Below, piece after piece: positions 25,456-34,699 of a stretch of 64,000 nucleotides of DNA (the stretch's first letter is position 1; each line of letters starts with the position of its first letter). The notes beneath the pieces were generated by a model. The model worked only from the letters and a program-made list of their open reading frames with translations. It searched no databases and was not told the DNA's origin. The translations under genes were made by a program, and so were the position numbers. Source of the stretch: Nocardia brasiliensis ATCC 700358. Its GTDB lineage: Bacteria; Actinomycetota; Actinomycetes; Mycobacteriales; Mycobacteriaceae. Location: contig NC_018681.1 in assembly GCF_000250675.2 (NCBI RefSeq), forward strand, positions 4,154,001 through 4,218,000, given 5' to 3'.

Positions 25456-26490
25456 GTGGGACGGGACTTCGCTTCTTCCGTGCTCGCGGTGGTGCGCGAC
25501 CGTGCTGGGCGCCGGCGGTGGCGGTGGGCCGTGATCGCGCTGGTCGGCGTCTTTCTCTGCGCGTGCAGCGTAAAGACGCAAGAGCAGAAGGATATGGAGG
25601 CTGCGCTCGCCCGGCTGCCGGGTGTGCAGCAGGTTTCGACCGAGATCGAGGCGAATTTCTCGACTGTGGTCGTGCTGACCGGGGACGCGTCGGCCCAGCA
25701 GGTCAAGGCGGTGATCGAGGCTTTTCGTGAGCAGATAACGGCCGCAACGAATTTGCCACGCCGACGGGTGGACATCGAGCTACGTTGGCCTGAGCGGGAC
25801 AGCTCGTTCAAGGCAGGACGGGACGGATTGGCGACCGCACCGGAGCATGCTGCGCAGTGGTACAGCTTGAGCCGGGCGTTTCCGCGCGACGAGGTGGTGT
25901 GGACCTACCAGTGGGCCGAATTCTGTTGCGACGCCTTCGGTCCGGGCGACCTCGTCCAGAAGGGATACACCGGGGTGGGTGATATTTCGGTGAAACCGGA
26001 AGCCGAGGACTTTCGTGCGGTGAGCGCAACGTATCGGCGCATGATGGGCGAATTCCCCGAATTCGCTGATGCCGAATGGGAGATCGGCGCGTGGGGCTGG
26101 CAGGGCGGCCTACTGCGGGTGGACAACCGGTACCCCAGCGAGACGGAACTCTCGGTCTGGCACCGCCTCAACCAGGACCAATCCGTGCCCCACAGCGTCC
26201 AGATGACAACGAGAACCGAGGGACGTCATTATCCGCAACGTCCTTCGATTGTTATGCGACTGCGGTCGCAGAATTTCGATGAGGTGAAACGGCTGACCGA
26301 ACAGCACATCCCGATCGCGGCAGAGCTGGGTGCACCCGACGTCGACTACTTCGCCACAACAGACGGCTCGCGAAGCTACGACCCCGATCACGAGCTGCGG
26401 ATCACCATCGGCGGTTGCCAATACACCGACCGCCCACCCAGCCCAGCCGAACAGCCATTCGTAGACCGCTACGGCAAATGCCCCAGATGA
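25456..26490 (+). CDS. Hypothetical lipoprotein
   Basis: Protein of about 344 residues with an arginine-rich N-terminus, a hydrophobic stretch ('WAVIALVGVFLCAC') and a Cys directly followed by Ser, which reads as a lipoprotein signal. It is probably anchored outside the membrane. The mature part starts with a BON-like segment ('MEAALARLPGVQQVSTEIE ... VVVLTGDASAQQVKAVIEAF'), then a Trp-rich region. The function is unknown. Start is uncertain: ATG 25399 would make the signal too long, so GTG 25456 is used; GTG 25480 is also possible. The next gene starts 111 bases downstream on the same strand. Confidence 0.7.
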   Translation: MGRDFASSVLAVVRDRAGRRRWRWAVIALVGVFLCACSVKTQEQKDMEAALARLPGVQQVSTEIEANFSTVVVLTGDASAQQVKAVIEAFREQITAATNLPRRRVDIELRWPERDSSFKAGRDGLATAPEHAAQWYSLSRAFPRDEVVWTYQWAEFCCDAFGPGDLVQKGYTGVGDISVKPEAEDFRAVSATYRRMMGEFPEFADAEWEIGAWGWQGGLLRVDNRYPSETELSVWHRLNQDQSVPHSVQMTTRTEGRHYPQRPSIVMRLRSQNFDEVKRLTEQHIPIAAELGAPDVDYFATTDGSRSYDPDHELRITIGGCQYTDRPPSPAEQPFVDRYGKCPR

Positions 26491-26601
26491 AACAGCCGAA
26501 CGTGCCCTGACCGGACCCCCTGTCCGGCATTCGATCGACTGTGCATCGGCGCTCCGCCGGATACCGTCTCTCGAAGTGGTCGAATCGATGGAGGGGCGCA
26601 G

Positions 26602-27681
26602 GTGGGCGACGAAGAGTTCGGGGTGAGTGGGGTGGAGTCGGTCGCCGTGGCGACGATGCAGATCGCGCTGATGCAGGCGGATCTGGCGGCTACGCGGGTC
26701 GAGCGCGACACGGCGGCGAAGCGCGGCGTTCGCGACGAGGCGGTGGGTCGATTGCGGGTGACGGTGGAGCAGGTCGAAAGTGGGTGGGAAGGCTTGTCTT
26801 TCATCGCTGATCTGGTGGCGTTGCTCGAGGACGAGGAGCCGGAAGCCGCCGCAGCACGGGTGGCCGATCATGCCACGCAAGCGCCGCGGCAGTCGGTGTC
26901 TCGCAAGAGTTCGTTGTTGATGCTGATCGATTTAGTGATCTTCGATCCGTGGCCGGGCAAACTGCACTGGCACGAGCAGACCCGCCGAGAGTTGCTGCAG
27001 GCGTTCGCCGCTCGCTTTCCGGAAGCGGACGAGACCGACCTCGCGACAATGCTGGCAGAGCACAAAGGGCTCCTGCGGCGATTGCGGCGGAAGAACATTC
27101 GCTGGGGACGCGTGGCGGTGGCGGGTGCGGTCGGTCTCGGTGTCGGCGTCGCGACCGCCGGCTGGGCCGCCCCACTCATCGGTACTGCGATCGGCACCGC
27201 GGCGGGGCTGTCCGGCGCCGCAGCGACTTCGGCCGGTTTGGCAACCCTCGGCGGTGGCTCGCTCGCTGCCGGTGGATTCGGTGTAGCCGGTGGCACAGCA
27301 CTCGTCACCGGACTGGGCGGTATCGCAACAGCAGGCGTCGCCGCAACCGGCGCGCGCTGGACCCCCTGGACGGCCGGGCAGATCGTGGCGGGCGCGATGC
27401 GACTCGACCTCATCAACCGGGTCGTCCTCGCCGAAGAGACGAACAAGGACGAAATGCGCCGCCGGGTGGTGCTGGCGCTGCAACAGCGTTTGGACGAGGT
27501 GGTCGCCGATCGCGCGCGACTGATCGCCCGGATCCGTCAGCTCAACGCGGACAAGGCCAAGCTCTCGGCCGAGAACCGGCGTTTGCGGGACGAACTCCAG
27601 GAACGCAGCGAGCAGGCCGAAATATCGGCGGGCGCACTCGAAGTCGTACTCAGCCGGGTGCCCGAGGCGGCCGCGGGCTGA
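26602..27681 (+). CDS. Unknown membrane-inserting protein with glycine-zipper core and C-terminal coiled coil
   Basis: Uncharacterised protein of 359 residues. The N-terminal 170 residues are helical and charged. Residues about 172-260 form a long Gly/Ala-rich hydrophobic region ('AVAGAVGLGVGVATAGW', 'LATLGGGSLAAGGFG') that could insert as a glycine-zipper hairpin or pore. The last 80 residues are a heptad-like coiled coil ('LARIRQLNADKAKLSAENR' type). GTG 26602 follows 'gagggg'. The stop overlaps the ATG of the next gene by one base (TGATG), so the two act as a pair. I know no described family with this order. Confidence 0.75.
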   Translation: MGDEEFGVSGVESVAVATMQIALMQADLAATRVERDTAAKRGVRDEAVGRLRVTVEQVESGWEGLSFIADLVALLEDEEPEAAAARVADHATQAPRQSVSRKSSLLMLIDLVIFDPWPGKLHWHEQTRRELLQAFAARFPEADETDLATMLAEHKGLLRRLRRKNIRWGRVAVAGAVGLGVGVATAGWAAPLIGTAIGTAAGLSGAAATSAGLATLGGGSLAAGGFGVAGGTALVTGLGGIATAGVAATGARWTPWTAGQIVAGAMRLDLINRVVLAEETNKDEMRRRVVLALQQRLDEVVADRARLIARIRQLNADKAKLSAENRRLRDELQERSEQAEISAGALEVVLSRVPEAAAG

Positions 27682-28820
27682 TGGACGACTCGATCGACCG
27701 CAACCTCGACACCATCCGCCGGCGGTTGGCCGAACTGGAGGAGGCCACCGAACAAGCACTCCGCGAGGATGACTCGGCGCCATTGCCCGTCGCCGCGGTA
27801 CCGGCGGTCGCGTCGTATGCGGAGATGACGGACTCGAACGATCGGCTGCGGTCAGCACGGGGCTGGTCCGAGATCGATCTCGATGCCGCGCTCACCGCGG
27901 CCCAGCGGGCCGAATTCGAGCGGTGGCGAACCCGGCAGCGGATCGCCTGGGAGCGAGACGATCTCGTGGCGGTCGGCATCGCGGGCCTGATCGGGGCACT
28001 GGGGGTGTGGTTCGACTCGACGATAGACCAGGGTGTCGCGAACGCGCTCGGATCGGTCGGCCGGACACAGCGCATGCGCCGATGGGAACGTGCCGCGAAG
28101 CGCCTGCCGATCGACTACACCGGGCCCGGGTTCGGCGGGCGGGCACATCGAGTCCGGTCGGCCGGACACGATCTCGCCCGGCCCTTCGAGGCGTTGCGGC
28201 AGATCCGCACCGGCGAATTCCGGGGCGTGCGTTGGGATCACGGGGAGATGGAGTCCGTATCGTTCGCCGGCCGTTTTCGTACCGTCGAGTCGGGCGCGGA
28301 AGCGCTGGTGCTGTGGGTGAAACATCTGGCCGCGGACTTCGTCACGCCGATGAGCCTCCCGTTGCCCGGATCATCGCTGCTGTACGAACTCGACAACCGC
28401 GAGCTCAGGAAGTTCGCGCATGCCGTCTACCTCGGGCCGTCCGCGGGCAACGGCCTGAACCTGCGGTCGGGCCTGCTGACACCGTCGCTCAGCGTGCTCG
28501 CGACCGAAGTGGTGATTCGAACCCACGTGCACGCCAAGGCGTACGCGGTGACCGGCAGCGCTGATCTCGATGCCAGGCGGCAGTCGTTGCGACAGGAACT
28601 CCTGCTCGCGGCGCATGCGCTGGTCGGCGCCGCGTCAGCGGGGAAGACTGTCGCTCGGTTCGTCACGCTGGACGACAAACGGCGCTGGCTGGCGGTGCGG
28701 CACGTGAACATTCCGGTGTTGCTTCGAATCGGCTGTCTCGCTGTGGAAAACGTGCACGGGATGCGGGGCCGTTGGACGGCCGCGGCGAGTTGGGACGAGC
28801 TCGGCGAATTGCTGGGGTAG
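27681..28820 (+). CDS. Unknown partner protein of the glycine-zipper protein
   Basis: Uncharacterised 379-residue protein. It begins with a short coiled coil ('IRRRLAELEEATEQAL'), has one hydrophobic helix near 95-110 ('DLVAVGIAGLIGALGVWF'), and then a mostly soluble, helical C-terminal domain with conserved-looking patches ('FAGRFRTVESGAEALVLWVKH', 'LYELDNRELRKFAHAVYLG'). No catalytic motif is evident. The ATG shares one base with the preceding stop codon, which implies translational coupling and probably a complex with the upstream protein. It could be part of a stress, envelope or defence pair; nothing in the sequence decides this. Confidence 0.72.
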   Translation: MDDSIDRNLDTIRRRLAELEEATEQALREDDSAPLPVAAVPAVASYAEMTDSNDRLRSARGWSEIDLDAALTAAQRAEFERWRTRQRIAWERDDLVAVGIAGLIGALGVWFDSTIDQGVANALGSVGRTQRMRRWERAAKRLPIDYTGPGFGGRAHRVRSAGHDLARPFEALRQIRTGEFRGVRWDHGEMESVSFAGRFRTVESGAEALVLWVKHLAADFVTPMSLPLPGSSLLYELDNRELRKFAHAVYLGPSAGNGLNLRSGLLTPSLSVLATEVVIRTHVHAKAYAVTGSADLDARRQSLRQELLLAAHALVGAASAGKTVARFVTLDDKRRWLAVRHVNIPVLLRIGCLAVENVHGMRGRWTAAASWDELGELLG

Positions 28821-28838
28821 GGCGTCGCCCCAAGGACG

Positions 28839-28852
28839 ATGACATTTGTCAT
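28839..28852. promoter_or_regulatory. Perfect 14-base palindrome upstream of the ABC/two-component operon
   Basis: 'atgacatttgtcat' is a perfect inverted repeat lying 82 bases before the ABC ATPase start and 19 bases after the previous gene. Sites of the TGAC-TGTCA type are common operators for NarL/DesR-type response regulators that control adjacent ABC transporters. The response regulator at 31859 is the obvious candidate to bind it. Confidence 0.6.
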
Positions 28853-28933
28853 GGCGGGTTCGTGGGGGAATGCACGGGATTCGGTGACTGGGCTTACTAC
28901 TGGGGGTGGGCCGGGTTCGCGATCGTTGAAGGC

Positions 28934-29911
28934 ATGAACAGTGCAATGTTTGGGGCGCGGCCGGGGCTGCATCGGAATGACGAGGTTATCGTCGCTCGGG
29001 GACTGCGCCGCACCTATGGTCAGGGGAAGAAGGCATTCGAGGCGGTCAAGGGGGTGGATCTGCGTGTCGCCGAAGGGGAGGTGTTCGCCCTGCTGGGCAC
29101 CAACGGCGCCGGGAAGACGTCGACGCTCGACATGCTGGAGGGACTGGCCGCGCCGTCCGACGGTGTCGTAGAGGTTTTCGGCCTCGATCCGCGCCGGGAC
29201 CGGGCACAGGTGCGTGCGCAGGTCGGCATCATGTTGCAGTCGGGTGGGTTGCCCGCGGAGCTGACCGTTCGCGAAACGCTGGAAATGTGGCGCGGCACGT
29301 GCACCAACCCGACGACCAGCGCCACCGTGCTCGAGCTCGTCGATCTCGCGGACCGGGCCGATGTCCGGGTCGGTTCGCTCTCGGGTGGCGAGCAGCGCCG
29401 CGTCGATCTGGCGTGCGCACTACTGGGACAGCCGCGCCTGCTGTTCCTCGATGAGCCGACTACCGGCCTCGATCCCGAAAGCCGCCGGGGCACTTGGAAA
29501 TTGCTCGCCGACCTGAAGGCGTCCGGCGTGACCATGGTGCTCACCACGCACTACCTGGACGAGGCCGAGGCGCTGGCCGACCGGATCGCGATCATGCACA
29601 AGGGTGCGGTCGCGCGGGCGGGCACGCTGCGCGAGATAGTCGACGGTCATCCGGCGCGGATCGTCTTCGATCACCCCGGCCTGCCGTTGCCACCGTTGCC
29701 CGGCGCGCAGCTCGACGCGCAGGCGCGCGTCACCGTCACCACACACGATCTGCAGGGGCACCTGTTCGAACTGCTCGGCTGGGCGCGGGCGCACGGCTTG
29801 CAGCTGGGCGGTTTGGAGGCCCGCGCCGCCTCGCTCGAATCGGTGTTCCTCGACATCGCCGACGAACCGGTCGCCGCCGCGACCCCCGAACTGATCGGAG
29901 CAGCCCGATGA
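28934..29911 (+). CDS. ABC-2 type transporter ATP-binding protein (DrrA-like)
   Basis: ATPase of 325 residues with Walker A 'GTNGAGKTST', signature 'LSGGEQRRVDLA', Walker B 'LLFLDEPTTGLD' and the H-loop 'LTTHYLDEAEALAD'. The C-terminal 90 residues resemble the extension of DrrA-type exporters. With the permease that follows it should export a drug, lipid or peptide. ATG 28934 follows 'gaagg'; an earlier in-frame start at 28772 lies inside the preceding gene region. The stop overlaps the permease start (ATGA). Confidence 0.95.
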   Translation: MNSAMFGARPGLHRNDEVIVARGLRRTYGQGKKAFEAVKGVDLRVAEGEVFALLGTNGAGKTSTLDMLEGLAAPSDGVVEVFGLDPRRDRAQVRAQVGIMLQSGGLPAELTVRETLEMWRGTCTNPTTSATVLELVDLADRADVRVGSLSGGEQRRVDLACALLGQPRLLFLDEPTTGLDPESRRGTWKLLADLKASGVTMVLTTHYLDEAEALADRIAIMHKGAVARAGTLREIVDGHPARIVFDHPGLPLPPLPGAQLDAQARVTVTTHDLQGHLFELLGWARAHGLQLGGLEARAASLESVFLDIADEPVAAATPELIGAAR

Positions 29912-30723
29912 CCACCCTGACGACCGCCGACACCGGCTTTCGCCGCCGCCCGCTGGCCGCGCTCGCGAAGGCGGAGTACCTGCAGTTCCGGCGGAACAAG
30001 ACGCTGATGTACATGGCGACGCTGTTCCCGGTCGGCATACCGCTGGCCCTGTATTTCATCGCGATCAAGGACACTGCGCCGACCACGTCCACCGCGGCGG
30101 TGACGTTCGAACTGCTCGCCTTGTCGGCCCTGCTGTTCGTGCAGTACTACTCGGTGCTGTCGATGGTGACGACCCGCCGCAGCGAGGGTGTGCTGAAACG
30201 GTTGCGCACCGGCGAGTCCGCGGACTGGCAGATCATGCTCGCCCCGGCCGTTCCCGGTGCGCTCGCGACGCTGGCCTGCACGGTGGTCGTCGCCGCGGTG
30301 GTGTACGGCACCGGCGCACCCGCGCCGGTCAATCCGGCGGCGATCGTGCTGGCGCTGCTCGGCGGGATCGTGCTGTTCTCCCTGCTGGCTCTGGCGACCA
30401 GCGCCGTGACCAAGAATGCCGAGGCCGCGCAGATCACCTCGCTGCCGGTGATGACGATCGCGATGCTCGGCCTCGCCTCCATCCGGAAGGTGCTGCCGGA
30501 CCGGCTGGCCGACCTGGCCGACTGGACACCGTTCGCGGCCGTCTCGGACCTGGTCTCGCTCGGCGCGTCGGGCAGGTTGGCCACCGCGGGTACCGGCGAT
30601 CCGGCGCTCGACTTCGCGGGCACCTGCGCCGAACTCGGCCGCCCGTTTGCCACACTGGCGATATGGACCGTCCTGGCGCTCGCGCTGACCCGCAAGAGCT
30701 TCCGCTGGGACGACCGCGGTTGA
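29908..30723 (+). CDS. ABC-2 type transporter permease
   Basis: Membrane protein of 271 residues with six predicted helices in the usual ABC-2 arrangement: a cytoplasmic N-terminus, the conserved 'MVTTRRSEGVLKRLRTGE' loop after the third helix, and a final helix followed by 'KSFRWD'. It forms the exporter channel with the ATPase. Its ATG overlaps the ATPase stop, and the sensor kinase gene starts 5 bases after its end, so all four genes form one operon. Confidence 0.93.
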   Translation: MTTLTTADTGFRRRPLAALAKAEYLQFRRNKTLMYMATLFPVGIPLALYFIAIKDTAPTTSTAAVTFELLALSALLFVQYYSVLSMVTTRRSEGVLKRLRTGESADWQIMLAPAVPGALATLACTVVVAAVVYGTGAPAPVNPAAIVLALLGGIVLFSLLALATSAVTKNAEAAQITSLPVMTIAMLGLASIRKVLPDRLADLADWTPFAAVSDLVSLGASGRLATAGTGDPALDFAGTCAELGRPFATLAIWTVLALALTRKSFRWDDRG

Positions 30724-30728
30724 ACCGG

Positions 30729-31862
30729 ATGAGCACCTGGTGGCACGAGCTGTCCGGACCGGCCAAGTTCCGGCTCTACACCAGGCTCACCCTGCAGTCG
30801 AGCGTGGCCGCGGTGGTCGTCGTGATGGCGTTCACCGTGCGCGCGCCGTGGGCGGTGGCCGGGGTGCTGGCCGCCGGCCTCATCGCGATCCTCGCGCTGG
30901 AGGTGCAGCCGGAGTTCGCCGGGTCGACCGAATGGATTTCCCGGCGCTGGGTACTGCCGGTCGCGGTCGCGGTGCAGATCGGCATCTTGCTGACGTTCGC
31001 GGTGATCGCTCGGTGGGCGACCGACGACGAGGTCACCGATCGAGCGGCGGTGACCGGCCTCTACGCGGCCATCCTCGCCACCTACTCGCTCGTGTCGTTC
31101 ATTCGGCACAGATGGTGGGCGACCCTGGGGATCGCGCTGGTCACCGGACTGCTCTACGGATCGTCGCCGCTGGCGGTGCTCGGCTTCGCGGGCGGCACCT
31201 ACCTCGCCGGAATCGTCCTTGTCGGAACGACATTGCTCACGCTGTGGGGTCTGCGGGTCGTCGAAGAGCTGGATCGGGCCAAGGGGGTCGAAGCCGAATT
31301 GCAGGTCGCCGAAGAGCGTTTGCGCTTCTCGCGGGATCTGCACGATGTGGTGGGCCGCAGCTTTTCCGCGATCGCGGTGAAAAGTGAACTCGCCGCGGTA
31401 CTTTCCCGGTCCGGGAAGGCCGAACCGGCGGCCGCCGAGATGGACGAGGTCAGGACGCTGGCCGTCGAATCCATGGACCAGATGCGCAAACTGGTCCGCG
31501 GCTACCGCGGCATCGACCTGATGAACGAGGTGGCGGGGGCGCGGTCGCTGCTGTCGGCGGTGGGCTGCCGTCTGGACGTCGAAGGCGATCCGGCGAACGT
31601 TCCGGCGCGCTGTCACGAGGTCGCCGCCTGGGTGGTGCGGGAGGGCACCACGAATATCGTGGAGCACTCCGCGGCGACCACGGCGGTGCTCGCGCTCGGG
31701 GCGGCCGGAATGTCGCTGCGCAACGATCGTCCGCACGGCGCGCCGGGGGAGCGTTCGGGGCTGCGCGGGGTCGCGGAGCGGCTCGCGACCATCGGCGCAA
31801 CCCTCGACGTGCTCGCCTCCGACGAGCAGTTCATCCTCGAGATACGTTGGGAGAAAGAATGA
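30729..31862 (+). CDS. Sensor histidine kinase (HisKA_3 / DesK-like)
   Basis: Kinase of 377 residues. The first 175 residues hold about five membrane helices with almost no extracellular loop, suggesting an intramembrane sensor. The phospho-acceptor is H205 in 'RFSRDLHDVVGRSF', typical of HisKA_3. The HATPase part is short but has the N box ('EGTTNIVEHS') and G box ('GLRGVAERLATIG'). The downstream response regulator overlaps its stop codon (ATGA). Such kinases next to ABC-2 exporters often sense the exporter substrate or membrane state. Confidence 0.92.
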   Translation: MSTWWHELSGPAKFRLYTRLTLQSSVAAVVVVMAFTVRAPWAVAGVLAAGLIAILALEVQPEFAGSTEWISRRWVLPVAVAVQIGILLTFAVIARWATDDEVTDRAAVTGLYAAILATYSLVSFIRHRWWATLGIALVTGLLYGSSPLAVLGFAGGTYLAGIVLVGTTLLTLWGLRVVEELDRAKGVEAELQVAEERLRFSRDLHDVVGRSFSAIAVKSELAAVLSRSGKAEPAAAEMDEVRTLAVESMDQMRKLVRGYRGIDLMNEVAGARSLLSAVGCRLDVEGDPANVPARCHEVAAWVVREGTTNIVEHSAATTAVLALGAAGMSLRNDRPHGAPGERSGLRGVAERLATIGATLDVLASDEQFILEIRWEKE

Positions 31863-32479
31863 TTCCGGTATTTCTCGCCGATGACGAAACGCTCGTCCGG
31901 GCCGCGCTGGCGACCATGCTCGACCTGGAAGCCGATCTCGAGGTGATCGACCATGTCGGCTCCGGCGAGGAACTCGTTGCCGCGTGGCGGCGGCGCAGCG
32001 AGGCGGGCGCGCCGGTCGCCGTCGCCGTGATCGATCTGCAGATGCCCGGCATTGATGGCATCGAGACTGCCGTCGAACTGCAACGCCTCACGCCCGGCGC
32101 GGCCACCTTGATCGTCACGAGTCACGGCAGGCCGGGCTATCTGAAACGCGCCCTGGCCGCGGGCGTGCGGGGCTTCCTGCCCAAAACGACCTCGGCCGCG
32201 ACCTTGGCGGCGGTGATCCGCACCGTGCACGGTGGTGGCCGCTACGTCGATCCGGAACTGGCCGCCGAAGCCATCAGCGCGGGCGACACACTGCTCACCG
32301 CGCGCGAGGCCGATGTGCTCGAATACGCCATCGACGGTGCGTCGGTCGAGGACATCGCGCGTCGCGCGCACCTGTCACCGGGCACGACCCGCAACTATCT
32401 GTCGTCGGCGATGGCGAAACTAGGGGTCGCAAACCGCTACGAAGCGGCACTCAAAGCCCGCGAAAAGGGCTGGATCTAA
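31859..32479 (+). CDS. NarL/LuxR-family response regulator
   Basis: Response regulator of 206 residues: receiver domain with D8-D9, phospho-acceptor D59 and 'GFLPKTT' lysine loop, then a LuxR-type helix-turn-helix ('LTAREADVLEYAIDGASVEDIARRAHLSPGTTRNYLSSAMAKLGV'). It starts within the kinase stop codon. It is probably activated by the kinase and probably binds the palindrome at 28839 to control the ABC operon. A hairpin terminator follows 17 bases after its stop. Confidence 0.95.
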   Translation: MIPVFLADDETLVRAALATMLDLEADLEVIDHVGSGEELVAAWRRRSEAGAPVAVAVIDLQMPGIDGIETAVELQRLTPGAATLIVTSHGRPGYLKRALAAGVRGFLPKTTSAATLAAVIRTVHGGGRYVDPELAAEAISAGDTLLTAREADVLEYAIDGASVEDIARRAHLSPGTTRNYLSSAMAKLGVANRYEAALKAREKGWI

Positions 32480-32495
32480 GGGGCCGGGCGCGGAA

Positions 32496-32525
32496 GACCC
32501 GCCCAGCAGTACTACTGGGCGGGTC
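32496..32525 (+). terminator. Hairpin terminator after the ABC/two-component operon
   Basis: Perfect 11-base-pair stem ('gacccgcccag' arm) with an 8-base loop, starting 17 bases after the response regulator stop. There is no T tract, as is common for actinobacterial hairpin terminators. Confidence 0.75.
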
Positions 32526-32663
32526 GCTTCCCCGTGCACCGTGTGGACGCCGCCACGCCTCACGGCACGACCCAGCATAGGGCGGATCGGCGCCGGCGCC
32601 GTGGTCTTGCGCCCCCGTGTCGCCGATCGGCTGCTCGAAGCACGCTCAGAATCAGGAGAAATC

Positions 32664-34124
32664 ATGCGAAAGACTTTGTTGCCGGTCCTCGCCGCGCTCG
32701 TGGCCGCCTCGATGGCGCCCGCGGTCGCGACCGCGGCGCCCGGCTTGGCGTGGGGCGCCTGTCCGGCCGACGTCACCGCACCCGCCCTGCAATGCGCGGT
32801 GCTCGAAGTGCCGCTCGACTATCGGAACCCGGACGGATCGCAGATCGAGATCGCGATCTCCCGGTTGCGCAGTGCGGACCCGGCACAGCGCCGAGGCGTG
32901 CTGCTGACCAACACCGGCGGTCCCGGCGGAGCGGGGCTGAGTTTTCCCGCGGACCTGAAAAAGCTCGGGCTGCCGCAGAGCGTCCTCGACCGCTACGACG
33001 TGATCGGCTTCGATCCACGCGGAGTCGGCCACAGCGCACCGGTCACGTGTGCACTGTCCCCGGCCCAGCAGACGAGCAATATTCCGCCCTACGCGCGTGA
33101 TCCGATCGATGTGGCGCAGCGGGCGGGGGTGGTGAAAGATATTGCGCGGCAATGCGCTACGTCCGCGTCCGCGGCGACCCTGCCGTTCGTCAGCACCGCG
33201 AACACCGCGCGCGACATGGACCGGATCCGGGCGGCGCTGGGGGAGCAGACGGTGTCGTACCACGGCATCTCCTATGGCACCTATCTCGGTGCGGTGTACG
33301 CGTCGCTGTTCCCGGAGCGCACCGACCGCGTCGTGCTCGACAGTGCCGTCGGGCCGGGCGGTTTCGACAGCCTGCATGCACGCAGGCTGGGCGAGGGGTT
33401 CCAGGACCGGTTCCCGGATTTCGCGGCGTTCGCGGCAGACCATCCCGAATACGGTCTCGGGGACACCCCCGGAGAGGTCACCGCGAAGTACTTCGAACTG
33501 GCGGCACAGCTCGACGCGATACCGAATCCGGCTGGCGGCGGCTACGGTTCGCAGTTCCGGCAAGTCACCTTCGCGCTGCTCTACTACGACAAGAACCTGC
33601 CTGCGCTGGCCGAGCTGTGGCGGGCCGCGAGTACCGGCGAGCTGGAACAGACGCCGGCGGCCGACGCCGAGCAGCCCGACCTGGACAACTACCTGTCCAG
33701 CCAATTGCACGTGCTGTGCAACGACACCGCTTGGCCGCGTTCGGATCTCAGCTATCAGGCCGACGTCGCGATCGACCGGGTCCGCTACCCGATGTTCGGC
33801 GCGGCGGCGGCCAATGTCTGGCCGTGCGCGTACTGGCCGTCCGACCCGGTGGAACCGCCGGTGCGGATCGGCGACCGCGGCCCGTCGAATGTGCTGATCG
33901 TGCAGAATCTCCGGGATCCGGCGACGCCGCTGTCCGGTGCGCGGGAACTCGAGCAGGCCTTCGGCGACCGCGCCCGGCTGGTGACCGCGGATCAGGGCGG
34001 CCACCTCGCCTACCTGTTCAAGGACAACACCTGTCTGAACGACGCCGTTACTACGTTCCTGACCACCGGGCAACGGCCGGAACGCGACGTGGCCTGCGCG
34101 GCGGCACCGGCGGGCGGACGCTGA
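32664..34124 (+). CDS. Secreted alpha/beta hydrolase (tripeptidyl-aminopeptidase-like family)
   Basis: Secreted enzyme of 486 residues, same family as the protein encoded at 491-1999 but with a plain Sec signal ('MRKTLLPVLAALVAASMAPA', cleavage near 'ATAAPG') and no lipobox. It shows 'NTGGPGGAGLSFP', a nucleophile near residue 201 in 'HGISYGTYLG', Asp near 418 in 'LRDPATPLSG' and His near 446 in 'GGHLAYL'. The C-terminal TAP-like domain ends with a Cys-containing tail. It probably removes N-terminal peptides from secreted proteins or hydrolyses esters. ATG 32664 follows 'aggaga'. Confidence 0.88.
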   Translation: MRKTLLPVLAALVAASMAPAVATAAPGLAWGACPADVTAPALQCAVLEVPLDYRNPDGSQIEIAISRLRSADPAQRRGVLLTNTGGPGGAGLSFPADLKKLGLPQSVLDRYDVIGFDPRGVGHSAPVTCALSPAQQTSNIPPYARDPIDVAQRAGVVKDIARQCATSASAATLPFVSTANTARDMDRIRAALGEQTVSYHGISYGTYLGAVYASLFPERTDRVVLDSAVGPGGFDSLHARRLGEGFQDRFPDFAAFAADHPEYGLGDTPGEVTAKYFELAAQLDAIPNPAGGGYGSQFRQVTFALLYYDKNLPALAELWRAASTGELEQTPAADAEQPDLDNYLSSQLHVLCNDTAWPRSDLSYQADVAIDRVRYPMFGAAAANVWPCAYWPSDPVEPPVRIGDRGPSNVLIVQNLRDPATPLSGARELEQAFGDRARLVTADQGGHLAYLFKDNTCLNDAVTTFLTTGQRPERDVACAAAPAGGR

Positions 34125-34173
34125 GCCGTTGTTGTCGTGATCTCGCACTACGATCGAGCCGAGGAGGTGCCGC

Positions 34174-34659
34174 ATGGCAGAAACATTCGAGGCGATCGAA
34201 GCCGACTTCGTTCGGTTCACGCAGGAGATCGTCTGGTGCACAGTCACTTCGGTGGACGGCAAGGGCCGCCCGCGGTCGCGGATCCTGCACCCGCTGTGGG
34301 AGGTGCGCGAGGGTCGCCCGATCGGCTGGGTCGCGACCGGTAAGACGCCGGTGAAGGCGCGGCACCTGGCCGCCAATCCGGTTGTGGCGTTTTCGTATTG
34401 GAGCCCGGCCCAGCACGTCGTGCAGGGTGAGGCCGTGGCCACCTGGGTGGACGATGTGGCGCAGAAGCGCCGGGTGTGGGATCTGTTCCAGACGACACCG
34501 CCGCCGGTCGGTTACGACCTGAGCATGTTCGCCCCCGCCGGGCCCGAGAGCCCGCAGTTCACGCTGCTGCGATTGGATCCCGACCGGATCCAGGTACTCG
34601 ACGGCGCCGGTTTCCCGACGAACTTCACGCCGCGCATCGCCCGGTTGGGCAAGCCGTAG
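34174..34659 (+). CDS. Pyridoxamine-5'-phosphate-oxidase-like split-barrel flavoprotein
   Basis: Protein of 161 residues with the FMN-binding split-barrel pattern ('VWCTVTSVDGKGRPRSRILHPLW', 'KARHLAANPVVAFSYWSP'). Members bind FMN, F420 or heme and act as general oxidoreductases; the true PNPOx substrate residues are not evident. ATG 34174 follows 'gaggagg'. It stands 49 bases after the hydrolase gene on the same strand. Confidence 0.85.
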   Translation: MAETFEAIEADFVRFTQEIVWCTVTSVDGKGRPRSRILHPLWEVREGRPIGWVATGKTPVKARHLAANPVVAFSYWSPAQHVVQGEAVATWVDDVAQKRRVWDLFQTTPPPVGYDLSMFAPAGPESPQFTLLRLDPDRIQVLDGAGFPTNFTPRIARLGKP

Positions 34660-34699
34660 CGTGCGTTCGGTACGCCCGGTCGCCTTGTGGCGCAGTCGG

